Assembly (NCBI RefSeq): GCF_005280255.1
Contig: NZ_CP040018.1
Coordinates: 1,488,001 to 1,552,000, forward strand
From: Arthrobacter sp. 24S4-2
GTDB taxonomy: Bacteria; Actinomycetota; Actinomycetes; Actinomycetales; Micrococcaceae
Length of the DNA: 64,000 nt
Reading direction: 5' to 3'
Of this stretch, positions 45,266 to 53,360 are shown in pieces (the first letter of the stretch is position 1; every line of letters starts with the position of its first letter). The notes beneath the pieces were generated by a model, which was not told the DNA's origin, ran no database searches, and saw nothing but the letters and a program-made list of their open reading frames with translations. The position numbers and the translations under genes are program-made.

Positions 45266-46437
45266 TCAGCCCATCCGGCCGGGAAGGCCGGAACCGAGCA
45301 GGTCCGAGAAGCGGATACTGTCCTGGTCCACTCCGCTGCAGACGAAGCTGGCGTTTTGCGCCTGCGCCCCGGACGCACAAGGGGCGTCACGGTTCAGCGA
45401 CCACATCGACAGACGCTGGATGCCCAGCTCCAGCGCGTAGTCTTTGAGCCCCTTGGCCGCGTCCAGCCCGAACACCTCACCCGGCAGGTCATTGCGGCCG
45501 ATCATGGGCGTTAACCCCAGCTTCTTCCACACCTGTTCCCTGCTGAGGTTCGTGCCCGCGCGCTGGTACAGTATGCTCAGTTGGTCGTGCGCGGCGCCGG
45601 CGGCTGATTTTGCCGCGTCCAGCATGCTCTGGGAGATGTCGCGGCTTGCGCCGTAGTTCATGGTCATAAGGTTGACGCCGGACAGCTGGACGCCCGCCTG
45701 GAGCATCTGTTCGACGGCGGCGATCCCGGCGTCGGTCAGGCCGCGGGGCGAGGCGGGCAGGGTAAGCCAAACGGCGAGCTTATTTCCCGACGCATTGCGG
45801 TCGCCCTGCAGGGCGGCCACAGCCTTGGCCCGTCGTTCGCCGCCTGCCGTGTCGAGGAGGTCGGCGCCCTCGAGGTCAAAATCGATGAAAGACGGATCGT
45901 AGCGTTCCACAACGTCCCGGTACGCCGTGCGGAGCTTCGACTCATCCTGGCAGGTGGTGGCCAGCTCGTTGTTCCGGGCGCCGCCAAAGGACACCGCAGC
46001 GGATCCGCCGCGGGACCGCAACACGGAAATCCGCTTGTCCAGGCCCAGCGCCGTGCCCGCCTCCGCAAGGCCGTAGCTGGCACCCCAGCTGGCGACGCAG
46101 TAGTCCTCGGGGAGGCTACCAGGAACGCCAGCACGACGTCCTTGGTGGCGGCTGTGGAAGCCTGCTCAAAGGGGTCCGGCGGCGAAACCGTGACGTCCAC
46201 GTACCCGGCAAACCACGTTTGGTTGGCGGCCCCGGTGGCTAAGCCGGACCGCCAGGTCCAGAAGAAAATCACGCAGGCCAGAATGGTGGCCACCGCAACC
46301 CCGGCCATCACGGTGGGGGACGGGCGGTGCAGCGGAGGAGGCAGCCGGCGGGCGCGGGATCGGCGAGGTGCCAGCGACGGTTCAGCCGTGTCCCGGGCCT
46401 GGGCGGCCGGCAAGGCACCGCGGTTCATTGCTGTCAT
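45266..46437 (-). CDS. GH18-like (chitinase-type) exported protein, frame interrupted
   Basis: With one correction this encodes 390 residues. After a Pro/Arg-rich cytoplasmic start there is one signal/anchor helix, then a TIM-barrel region with WFAGYVDVT, AAVSFGGARN and the GH18 signature FIDFDLEGADL containing the catalytic Glu. LMTMNYG and MWSLNRD follow as expected for the barrel. The frame breaks at 46109-46112 (minus-strand CCCC, five expected, joining VASP to EDYCVASWG). ATG 46437 or 46428 may start it. It converges with the lipoprotein gene and may cut GlcNAc-containing polymer; substrate is inferred. Confidence 0.85.
46109..46112 (-). other. Apparent one-base deletion in the GH18-like gene
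   Basis: Minus-strand run of four C; a fifth joins FLVASP to EDYCVASWGASYG and restores a full GH18 frame. Confidence 0.8.
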
Positions 46438-46541
46438 CCTGGCCCACGCCCCCATCTGCTGTGCTTAGACACCATTTCACCATGGTCAGCCTGTCCATGG
46501 GGCCCTCCAGCCGGACAACGCGGGTGTCTTCCGCCGTCCAA

Positions 46542-46650
46542 CGAGTACCGAATCGGGTAGTGGGCGAGTGGCGCCGGGGCTGCCTGGCGCTTCCCCCGGG
46601 AAAGACGGGTAGGCACCACTCGTGCCGACAAACTCCCGGCTTAATAGGCT
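46542..46650 (+). promoter_or_regulatory. Shared promoter/operator module, second polysaccharide operon
   Basis: Upstream site CGAGTACCG at 46542, proximal site GGGTAGGCACCACTCGTGCC at 46607-46626, an 18-base spacer, then TAGGCT at 46645-46650 as -10. It aligns with the module at 39445-39565 base by base over both sites. It lies between this operon and the divergent GH18-like gene. Confidence 0.5.
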
Positions 46651-46698
46651 GTGGATGTCGGATAGAAACAGAGTTCCGGGGGAGAATCGGGTCTCAAA

Positions 46699-46962
46699 AT
46701 GGGAATGGACGGACTTTTGCGGGCGAAAGCACGCAACCATGCCCCTGAACTGCAGTTCGAAACAGTACCGCCGGCAGGATTGCCCGGGCTGTCTGGACGG
46801 GCCGTTCACTTCTCACCTAAGCCTGCCGACACCGCTGCCGGAAGGCAGCCAGCCCCAGAGCACACGTCCGGGGCCCAAGAACGGGGGTCGGTGGCGAACA
46901 AGCCTTTGAGACCAAGGCTTCCCCCCAGTCGTCACCGACCCCTTCGGGGTGTCAACCCATGA
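46699..46962 (+). CDS. Possible 87-residue leader ORF (uncertain)
   Basis: ATG 46699 lies about 42 bases after the predicted transcription start and is preceded by GGGGGAGAATCGGGTCTC, similar to the bases before 39616. The predicted peptide (MGMDGLLRAKARN...) is Pro/Arg-rich at its end and matches no family I know. It overlaps the leader stem-loop, so it may not be translated. Confidence 0.25.
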   Translation: MGMDGLLRAKARNHAPELQFETVPPAGLPGLSGRAVHFSPKPADTAAGRQPAPEHTSGAQERGSVANKPLRPRLPPSRHRPLRGVNP

Positions 46963-47016
46963 ACTATCGCGGCCTGGGGGGATCCTCTTGCGGCCGAGGA
47001 GTACGGATGTAAGAGG
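46887..47016 (+). ncRNA. Structured leader with TTTGAGACC loop and possible ribosome-site sequestration
   Basis: Outer stem GTCGGTGGCGA (46887-46897) pairs with TCGTCACCGAC (46929-46939); inner stem AAGCCTT (46900-46906) pairs with AAGGCTT (46914-46920), presenting TGAGACC. CCCCCCAG (46921-46928) can pair with CTGGGGGG (46974-46981), and ACCCC-TTC-GGGGT forms a hairpin at 46938-46950. CCTCTT (46984-46989) can pair with the ribosome site AAGAGG (47011-47016). TTTGAGACC is also complementary to GGTCTCAAA at 46690-46698. This resembles a cis-regulatory RNA; no known riboswitch class is matched. Confidence 0.45.
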
Positions 47017-47027
47017 GGATATCTGTC

Positions 47028-48470
47028 ATGAGGCAAAGGCCGGAACCACCGGGAAGCCTGGACGACCCGCTCCGGTCCGGGCTGACTAAGCAGCGAAAGC
47101 GCACCACCCTCTGGGCCGTCTCGTGGGTGGCCGCACTTGCCCTCCTGACAGGGTCCGCCGCCCTGATGCCCAAGCAGGGATCCGGGCCGGCCGAAGGAAC
47201 AGAGACGTCTCCGTCCGGGGTGCCGGTGGATACCAGCCTCACACTGACCACCATCACCCTGAGTTTCGACGGCGGCAGGGCCAGCCAGCTGGCCGCCGCC
47301 CGGGTGCTCAAGGGGCACGGGTTCAGGGGGACTTTCTTCGTCAACTCCGGCTTCATGGGCGCCAAAGACTATATGACAGTTGAGGATCTGCACTCCCTGG
47401 CGGCCGATAGCAACGAAATCGGCGGCCACACTGCAACCCTCGCCGACCTGACGGCACTGGATTCTGATGAGGCCAAGCGACAGGTCTGCAACGACCGCAC
47501 CAACCTGACGGACTGGGGCTTCAAAGTCACCTCGTTCGCCTATCCTTTCGCGGCGAAGTCGCCGGCCGCCGAGGCCATGGTGGCGGCATGCGGGTACAAC
47601 AGCGCCCGCAGCCAGGGCGATCTCCGCAGCCGCCTGGGATGCGCCGATTGTGCCGTGTCCGAAACCGTGCGTCCGGCAGACCCCTTCAGCACGAGGTCGA
47701 CGCCGGAGGTCGGCCCGGCCTGGACCATCACGGACCTGCAGCAGTCGGTCATGGATGCGGAAGCGGCCGGTGGTTGGCTGCAGTTGAGTTTCTATGACAT
47801 CGACGACAGCGGCGGGCCGCGGGCAATCAGCCCTGCGCTGTTCGGCGATTTCGTCGAGTGGCTGGTGACCCGCACCGAGACGGGAACCACCGCCGTCCGC
47901 ACCGTCCATGACGTCATCGGGGGAGGAGCCAAACCTGCAGTGGCGGGACCGTCTGCTCCGCCCGCACCGGCCGGCGTCAATGCGCTGCGGAATCCGGGGC
48001 TGGAAACGGCGGGAAAGTACGGCCTTCCCGAGTGCTGGCAGGTCTCTACCTACGGCGAGAATTCACACGTCCTGAGTACGCTGACCCCCGGCCACAGCGG
48101 GGGCATTGCACGGCGGCTCGACGTAACAGGCTACGCGTCCGGTGACGCGAAGCTGCTTCCTGTCCTTGACCTGGGGGCCTGCGCGCCAAGCGTTGTCCCC
48201 GGCCACAGCTACATGCTGCGGGCCTGGTACACGTCCACGGCATCCACGCAGTTTGAGTTGTACTACCGCAACAGGGTTGGCACCTGGACCTACTGGACCG
48301 CCAGCCCATGGTTTCCCGCCAGTTCTTCCTACCGGCAGGCTGAGTGGACTGCACCGCCGGTGCCGGCAGACGCCGTCGGCATCAGCTTTGGTTTGAATCT
48401 GTTCAGCGACGGGGAGCTGGCCACAGATGATTACGAGATGTTAGACACGGGGGCGCCGGCCGCCCCGTAG
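47028..48470 (+). CDS. NodB-fold protein lacking catalytic residues, CBM-like C-terminus
   Basis: A 480-residue protein with a membrane anchor (residues 28-47), a NodB-like domain (75-320) and a CBM-like module (330-475). It is clearly homologous to the deacetylases at 42389 and 48530, but the metal/base motif TFDD is SFDGG (D81 kept, G82), HTVTHPDL is HTATLADL (H134 kept, L138), and the LTFHHI motif is LSFYDI. Two metal ligands and the late catalytic His are therefore gone, and deacetylation is unlikely. It may bind polymer or assist the active enzymes. ATG 47028 follows AAGAGGGG. First gene of the second operon. Confidence 0.85.
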   Translation: MRQRPEPPGSLDDPLRSGLTKQRKRTTLWAVSWVAALALLTGSAALMPKQGSGPAEGTETSPSGVPVDTSLTLTTITLSFDGGRASQLAAARVLKGHGFRGTFFVNSGFMGAKDYMTVEDLHSLAADSNEIGGHTATLADLTALDSDEAKRQVCNDRTNLTDWGFKVTSFAYPFAAKSPAAEAMVAACGYNSARSQGDLRSRLGCADCAVSETVRPADPFSTRSTPEVGPAWTITDLQQSVMDAEAAGGWLQLSFYDIDDSGGPRAISPALFGDFVEWLVTRTETGTTAVRTVHDVIGGGAKPAVAGPSAPPAPAGVNALRNPGLETAGKYGLPECWQVSTYGENSHVLSTLTPGHSGGIARRLDVTGYASGDAKLLPVLDLGACAPSVVPGHSYMLRAWYTSTASTQFELYYRNRVGTWTYWTASPWFPASSSYRQAEWTAPPVPADAVGISFGLNLFSDGELATDDYEMLDTGAPAAP

Positions 48471-48529
48471 GCTCCGCCCGTCCAGCGCAGATGCTCCACG
48501 GGCTCGAAAAAAGAATCGAGTCGATACCC

Positions 48530-50431
48530 ATGAGGTTGAAAACTTCCGGGCGAGCAGGAATCCAGCTTGACGTGGAGGCCGTGCGGCGCAAGCTGAGAAA
48601 ACTGGCGCGGACGGCCGTGACAGCCGCGGGCATTGTGGCCCTGGCGGCGTCGGGCGTGGGCGCGCTCGCAGTGCCGGCCCAGGCTGCGGCGCCCACCGCG
48701 GTGACGCTGACGTTCGACGACGGCAACGCGGACCAGCTGAACGCTGCCCAAATCATGAACAACTACGGGCTCGACGGGACGTTCTACATACCGTCAGGGG
48801 TCGTTAACACTCCCAATTACATGACGCTGGCGAACCTTCAGGGGCTGGCCGCGAGCGGGCATGAAATCGCGGGCCACACCGTAACCCACCCAGACCTCGT
48901 CACGTTGCCCACGGACGAAGCCACCCGACAGGTGTGCAACGACAGGGTGAACCTCACCAACTGGGGGTTTGCCGTCACCAGTTTTGCCTATCCGTTCGCC
49001 TCGTCCAATGCAACGACGGAAGGGATCGTGAAAAACTGCGGGTACAACAGCGCGCGGGGCTTGGGCGACATCCAGACCCGGTTCAGCTGCGCAGGATGCC
49101 CGCTTGCCGAGACGATCCCGCCAGCTAACCCGTACAACACCGCCGCACCGGACGAGGTCGACAACACCTGGACGCTCGCGGACCTCCAGCGATCCGTTAC
49201 GCAGGCCGAATCGGTGGGCGGCTGGATCCAGCTGACATTCCACCACATAGCTGCATCCAGCGCAGATCCGCTGAACGTCACGCCCACGTTATTCCAGCAG
49301 TTCGCGGCCTGGCTCAAGGCACGTCCATCTACTACGACTGTTAAAACCGTCAACCAGGTGATCGGAGGCACTGTTAAGCCCGCCGTGTCCGGACCGGCAG
49401 TTCCGCCGCAGCCCAGCAGCGGAAACCTCGTGAAGAATCCCAGCCTTGAAACACTCGTAAATGGCGTGCCCCAGTGCTGGCAGGCCGGTGGCTACGGAAC
49501 CAATTCACCCACATTCACTACAGTGAGCCCCGGGCGCACGGGGTCCAGGGCAGAGCGCCTGGTGGTCACGGGCTATGCCAACGGCGACGCCAAATGGTTG
49601 CCGTCGCTGGACCTGGGCGGCTGCTCGCCGACGGCGACGGCCGGGCACACCTACACACTGGGGGCCTGGTACAAATCCACTGCCAATACGCAGTTCGCGG
49701 TCTATTACCGGACCGGTCTTGGGTCATGGGTCTACTGGACGTCGAGCCCATGGTTTGCCCCTGCCACAACATTCCAAAAGGCCAGCTGGACAACACCGGC
49801 GCTGCCCTCGGGTGCCAGCGGCATCAGCTTCGGACTCAACCTCTTCAGCAACGGCACCCTCATCACGGACGACTACGAAATGTTCGACACCTCGTCGTCC
49901 ACACCGCCTCCTCCGCCACCGCCGCCGCCGGCCGGAACTAACCTCGTGCAGAATGCCAGCCTTGAAACGTCCGGGGCGGGGTCCACGCCGCAGTGCTGGC
50001 AGTCCGCCGGATACGGTTCGAATACGGCATCCTTCAGCACCGTCTCAACCGCAAGGACCGGGACCAAGGCGGAACGCCTCGTGGTGAGCGGTTACGCCAA
50101 CGGGGACGCCAAACTCCTGCAGACGCTGGACTCCGGATCGTGCGCGCCACCGGCTGTCGCCGGGCATACCTACTCACTCCGCGCCTGGTACACCTCGACG
50201 ACGGTGACACAGTTCGCCGTCTACTACCGGAACTCAGCGGGCACCTGGGTTTACTGGACGTCCAGCCCGTGGTTCGCCGCCGCCGGCGCCTACACGCAGG
50301 CCAGTTTCACCACCTCCGCATTGCCCTCCGGCGCAACCGCGATCAGTTTTGGGCTGAACCTCTTCAGCAACGGCACCCTGACCACGGATGACTACGCGAT
50401 GTACGACACGATTGGAGCGCCGTCGCTGTGA
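48530..50431 (+). CDS. Secreted polysaccharide deacetylase (NodB) with two CBM-like modules
   Basis: A 633-residue exported protein; ATG 48530 is taken, though ATG 48491 is possible. The signal region ends near AVPAQAAAP (residues 48-56). The NodB domain (57-310) keeps TLTFDDGN (D63, D64), HTVTHPDL (H116, H120) and LTFHHIA, so it should be active. Two similar beta-rich modules (about 318-460 and 480-630), each starting NLV.N.SLET, are joined by a nine-Pro linker near 465. Probably deacetylates a surface amino-sugar polymer. Its stop overlaps the glycosyltransferase start by 4 bases. Confidence 0.88.
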   Translation: MRLKTSGRAGIQLDVEAVRRKLRKLARTAVTAAGIVALAASGVGALAVPAQAAAPTAVTLTFDDGNADQLNAAQIMNNYGLDGTFYIPSGVVNTPNYMTLANLQGLAASGHEIAGHTVTHPDLVTLPTDEATRQVCNDRVNLTNWGFAVTSFAYPFASSNATTEGIVKNCGYNSARGLGDIQTRFSCAGCPLAETIPPANPYNTAAPDEVDNTWTLADLQRSVTQAESVGGWIQLTFHHIAASSADPLNVTPTLFQQFAAWLKARPSTTTVKTVNQVIGGTVKPAVSGPAVPPQPSSGNLVKNPSLETLVNGVPQCWQAGGYGTNSPTFTTVSPGRTGSRAERLVVTGYANGDAKWLPSLDLGGCSPTATAGHTYTLGAWYKSTANTQFAVYYRTGLGSWVYWTSSPWFAPATTFQKASWTTPALPSGASGISFGLNLFSNGTLITDDYEMFDTSSSTPPPPPPPPPAGTNLVQNASLETSGAGSTPQCWQSAGYGSNTASFSTVSTARTGTKAERLVVSGYANGDAKLLQTLDSGSCAPPAVAGHTYSLRAWYTSTTVTQFAVYYRNSAGTWVYWTSSPWFAAAGAYTQASFTTSALPSGATAISFGLNLFSNGTLTTDDYAMYDTIGAPSL

Positions 50432-51873
50432 TAGCCGTATACGTTGTCCTTGTCCTGGGAATCAGCACCATCTTCTGGTCGGTCGTGGGCCTGTTGCGCC
50501 TTGGCAACGAACAGTACATCCGGCGGGTGACACTGGGGCCGCCGCTGAGCGGACGCGCACTCCGGATCCTCCAGCGGTGGCCGCTGGCCAACCGGATCGG
50601 ATCCGGCGCCCATGGTGCCCACACACTCCCGGGACCACGGACACACCGCGGACAGGTGCAGCAGGAGCATGGCCGCCACCGGGCCAGGGATCCCAGGATC
50701 CTTCCTGCTAATGTCGCCATCCTGATTGCCGCCCACAACGAGGCACTGGTCATCCGGGAAACCATCCGCGCCGCCGCCGTGCTGGTGCCGATCAGGAACA
50801 TCCACGTGATCTCCGACATGTCCACGGACGACACCGCGGCAATCGCACGCTCTGCCGGTGTCAAGGTGCTGGAACTCGAACCGAACCGGGGGAAGGCCGG
50901 TGCTTTGGCTGCCGGGATCGCGCATTTCGAGCTGTGCCGGAAGTTCAAAGTGGTCATGATGCTGGACGCTGACACGAGGCCGACCCCCGATTATTTGGAA
51001 ACGGGACTGCCGCTATTCCTTGACCACGACGTGGTTGCCGTCGCCGGCCGGGCCAAGTCCATCATGACCCCGCCGGCTCCGACCGCCCTTGGCCGCTTCC
51101 TGGTGGCCTACCGCGAGCGCCTGTACATCGTGGTGCAGCTGCTGCTCAAGTACGGCCAGGCAGCCAGGGGTGCCAACGTAGTCTCCATCGTGCCGGGCTT
51201 TGCCAGCATGTACCGGACAACCGCCCTTGCGAAGATCAAGGTACTGGCTCCCGGCCTGGTGATCGAGGACTTCAACATGACCTTCGAGATCCATGCAAAG
51301 AAGCTTGGCCGGATCGCCTTCCACCCCACGGCGGCCGTGGCTTACACGCAGGATCCGGACAACCTGCAGGACTACACCAGGCAGGTGCGCCGGTGGATTC
51401 TCGGCTTCTGGCAGACAGTCCGGCGGCACCGCCTCCAGGCCGGAAAGTTCTGGTTCGTGCTGGTGTTCTACATCATCGAGCTGGTTATCAGCTGCTTGTT
51501 CTTTGCGCTGCTCATACCCGTGTTCCTGCTGTCCCTGGTCGCATCGATGCAAATTTCCGCCTTCGGGGACAACGGTGAATCCTTCGTCTACCTCTCAGGG
51601 CTCATGCGGCCGCAGGACGTCCTTCTGGGCGTCCTCATTCCCGACTTGCTGCTGACTATCATCGCGGCTCTGGCACTTCGGCGGCCCGGCATCCTGCTGA
51701 TGGCGCCGCTGTTTCCGCTCATGCGGATCCTCGATTCAGTCATTTGCCTGATGGTGCTGCCCCGTGCGTTTTCCGCGTCCTCATCGGGGGTGTGGGTCAG
51801 CCCGATACGGCGTGTCCAGGGTGAGGGACTGGAACTGGAAGAGGCAACGGCCGGGGCCGGGATCACCCGGTAG
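50428..51873 (+). CDS. Processive family 2 glycosyltransferase (PgaC/hyaluronan-synthase-like)
   Basis: A 481-residue membrane synthase. One N-terminal helix, a cytoplasmic GT-A domain with AHNEALVIRETI, DADTRPTPDYL (DxD), EDFNMTFEIH (catalytic base) and QVRRWILGFWQ (QxxRW), then four helices at 345-460. This motif set marks processive beta-glycan synthases such as poly-GlcNAc, chitin-oligomer or cellulose synthases. GTG start overlaps the deacetylase stop (GTGA). With deacetylases beside it a poly-N-acetylhexosamine product is likely; this is inference. It is the last gene of the operon. Confidence 0.9.
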   Translation: MIAVYVVLVLGISTIFWSVVGLLRLGNEQYIRRVTLGPPLSGRALRILQRWPLANRIGSGAHGAHTLPGPRTHRGQVQQEHGRHRARDPRILPANVAILIAAHNEALVIRETIRAAAVLVPIRNIHVISDMSTDDTAAIARSAGVKVLELEPNRGKAGALAAGIAHFELCRKFKVVMMLDADTRPTPDYLETGLPLFLDHDVVAVAGRAKSIMTPPAPTALGRFLVAYRERLYIVVQLLLKYGQAARGANVVSIVPGFASMYRTTALAKIKVLAPGLVIEDFNMTFEIHAKKLGRIAFHPTAAVAYTQDPDNLQDYTRQVRRWILGFWQTVRRHRLQAGKFWFVLVFYIIELVISCLFFALLIPVFLLSLVASMQISAFGDNGESFVYLSGLMRPQDVLLGVLIPDLLLTIIAALALRRPGILLMAPLFPLMRILDSVICLMVLPRAFSASSSGVWVSPIRRVQGEGLELEEATAGAGITR

Positions 51874-51903
51874 ACCCGGAACAGAAACGGACCGGCACGC
51901 AAA

Positions 51904-51945
51904 GCGCCCCCGCTGCAGGACACTGTGGTCCTGCGGCGGGGGCGC
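51904..51945 (+). terminator. Hairpin after the processive glycosyltransferase gene
   Basis: GCGCCCCCGC (51904-51913) pairs with GCGGGGGCGC (51936-51945), with inner GCAGGAC/GTCCTGC pairing. It lies 30 bases after the stop. Confidence 0.7.
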
Positions 51946-51950
51946 CCCGT

Positions 51951-52063
51951 TGCTCAGCCTGGAACTTGTTCAGCCTGGAACGTTGCTCAGTCTGGAACTT
52001 GTTCAGCCTGGAACGTGTTCAGCCTGGAACGTGCTCAGTCTGGAATTTGTTCAGCTCGGACTG
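51951..52063. repeat. Seven tandem 16-bp repeats
   Basis: Consensus TGYTCAGYCTGGAACK, seven units (one of 17 bases, the last degenerate). The array fills the space between the terminator hairpin and the stop of the convergent lipoprotein gene. There are no spacers, so it is a minisatellite rather than CRISPR. Confidence 0.9.
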
Positions 52064-53131
52064 TTAGCCCACGCCGGACGTCGTCTGGACGTTCAGCCAC
52101 GGTCCGGCCGGGACGTTCGCGCGGTCAACGAATGCCCAGGAGACGTGGTCGCCGCTGCCGTCCAGCTCGGCGAAGCCGAGGCAGCCGTTCAGGGCCGGTG
52201 ACACATCTGCCCCGGCACCCTGGGTGCCGTCGGCGGAGAAGTCGGCGTTGGCCGGACGGGCGTCGGCGGCACCGAAGACGTAGTTCGAGTCGTGGTACGC
52301 GGAACCGCTTGAGGGGCCTGCGTCTTCAACCTGTCCGTAGCAGACGTTTCCGTTGGGGCCGGTCAGCTGCACCCAATGGTTCTTCATGTACGAGTAGTTG
52401 CCGTCCGCGCAGTGGTTGACACCCGTGGCAGCGTTGTCCGCGGCAGCCCACGGGATGACCTGGCAGCGCTGCTGGAAGGCGACAGTGTCGTTAACGTCGT
52501 CGTAGGGAAGGTCGAGGTAGAACGGGTTCTCCCGCGGGGTGGGCTGGTTCTTGGGGAAATACCCGTTGGAGGCATCGCGTGCCTCGGTGGTGCAGGTGAA
52601 TGAGCCACCGGAACCGGAGCTGACGCCATCGCAGCCGCCGTAGATGCTGCCGGGGCAACCCGAGGCAGACGCCGGCGTTGTGCCCGCGTTGACGCCGGTG
52701 TGCTTGAAAGCCCACTGGCCGTTGTATGTGGAGCAGACCTGCGATCCGTCAGCCAGGTTGGCGTTGAAGATCTCGCCCACCCAGAATGTGGTGCTCACGA
52801 CGTTTGTATGCAGAGGGTATTTGCTGGCCGCCGGGGCAGCCGCGGGTGCGGCGGCAACTGCCACGGGTGCGGGAGCCGCTGCCGCGGGTGCGGGGGCAGC
52901 AACTGCCGCTGGAGCAGGCTTCTCGACGGGGGCTGCGGCCGGCGCCGAACTTGGTGCGGGTGATGCCTTCGGTGTTCCAGTGGCCGATTGCGCAGTGGCT
53001 GGCTTCGCGCTGGCTGACAAAGGGCTGGTGGAGGCCGACGGGCTGGGCGCTGATTGGGCGGCGCAGCCGGCGGTCAATACTCCGACAAGGAGGATCAACA
53101 CAGCCATGATTGGTGTGGTCATGTGTTTCAT
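52064..53131 (-). CDS. Lipoprotein with Ala/Pro-rich linker and possible double-psi beta-barrel fold (paralogue B)
   Basis: A 355-residue lipoprotein; the signal ends LTAGC, lipidating Cys23. Residues 25-112 are an Ala/Pro/Ser spacer that could span the wall. The C-terminal 240 residues parallel the lipoprotein at 44481: TTFWVGEIFNAN, YGGCDG, ENPFYLDLPYDDV, CYGQVEDAGP, GADVSPALNGCLGF and a final VPAGPWLNVQTTS. It has extra Cys residues (CPGSIYGGC, FTCTT, QRCQVI) that may form disulfides. Binding or remodelling of surface glycan is inferred from context. ATG 53131 or the internal ATG at 53122 may start it. Divergent from LuxR ATPase 5. Confidence 0.8.
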   Translation of the reverse strand: MKHMTTPIMAVLILLVGVLTAGCAAQSAPSPSASTSPLSASAKPATAQSATGTPKASPAPSSAPAAAPVEKPAPAAVAAPAPAAAAPAPVAVAAAPAAAPAASKYPLHTNVVSTTFWVGEIFNANLADGSQVCSTYNGQWAFKHTGVNAGTTPASASGCPGSIYGGCDGVSSGSGGSFTCTTEARDASNGYFPKNQPTPRENPFYLDLPYDDVNDTVAFQQRCQVIPWAAADNAATGVNHCADGNYSYMKNHWVQLTGPNGNVCYGQVEDAGPSSGSAYHDSNYVFGAADARPANADFSADGTQGAGADVSPALNGCLGFAELDGSGDHVSWAFVDRANVPAGPWLNVQTTSGVG

Positions 53132-53360
53132 TTTTGGGATACATATCTGTTGGGGACATTAACAGGGTTGGCGGGTACCGGATGAGGGGCACGCCAAGCA
53201 CGGGTCATGACCGCCAGATTGCCGCAGCGATAGCCGCGCACAGAATCAGTGCTGATAATGAAACCAGCTGTAGCCGCTTACTCCCCAGAAGCAGACAGCG
53301 AGACCGTCAAGAGACCCGTAGAGACCGTTAATACCCGCCCCACTTTACACGGCGGCCTCT

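Noticed and set aside
46880..46990. ZTP or cyclic-di-GMP riboswitch in the second polysaccharide leader
   Set aside because: GGTCGGTGGCGA faintly resembles the start of the ZTP motif, but the conserved CCGCCTGGGC 3' part is missing, and no GEMM core is seen.
51951..52063. CRISPR array
   Set aside because: Repeats are contiguous 16-mers with no spacers and no cas genes are present.
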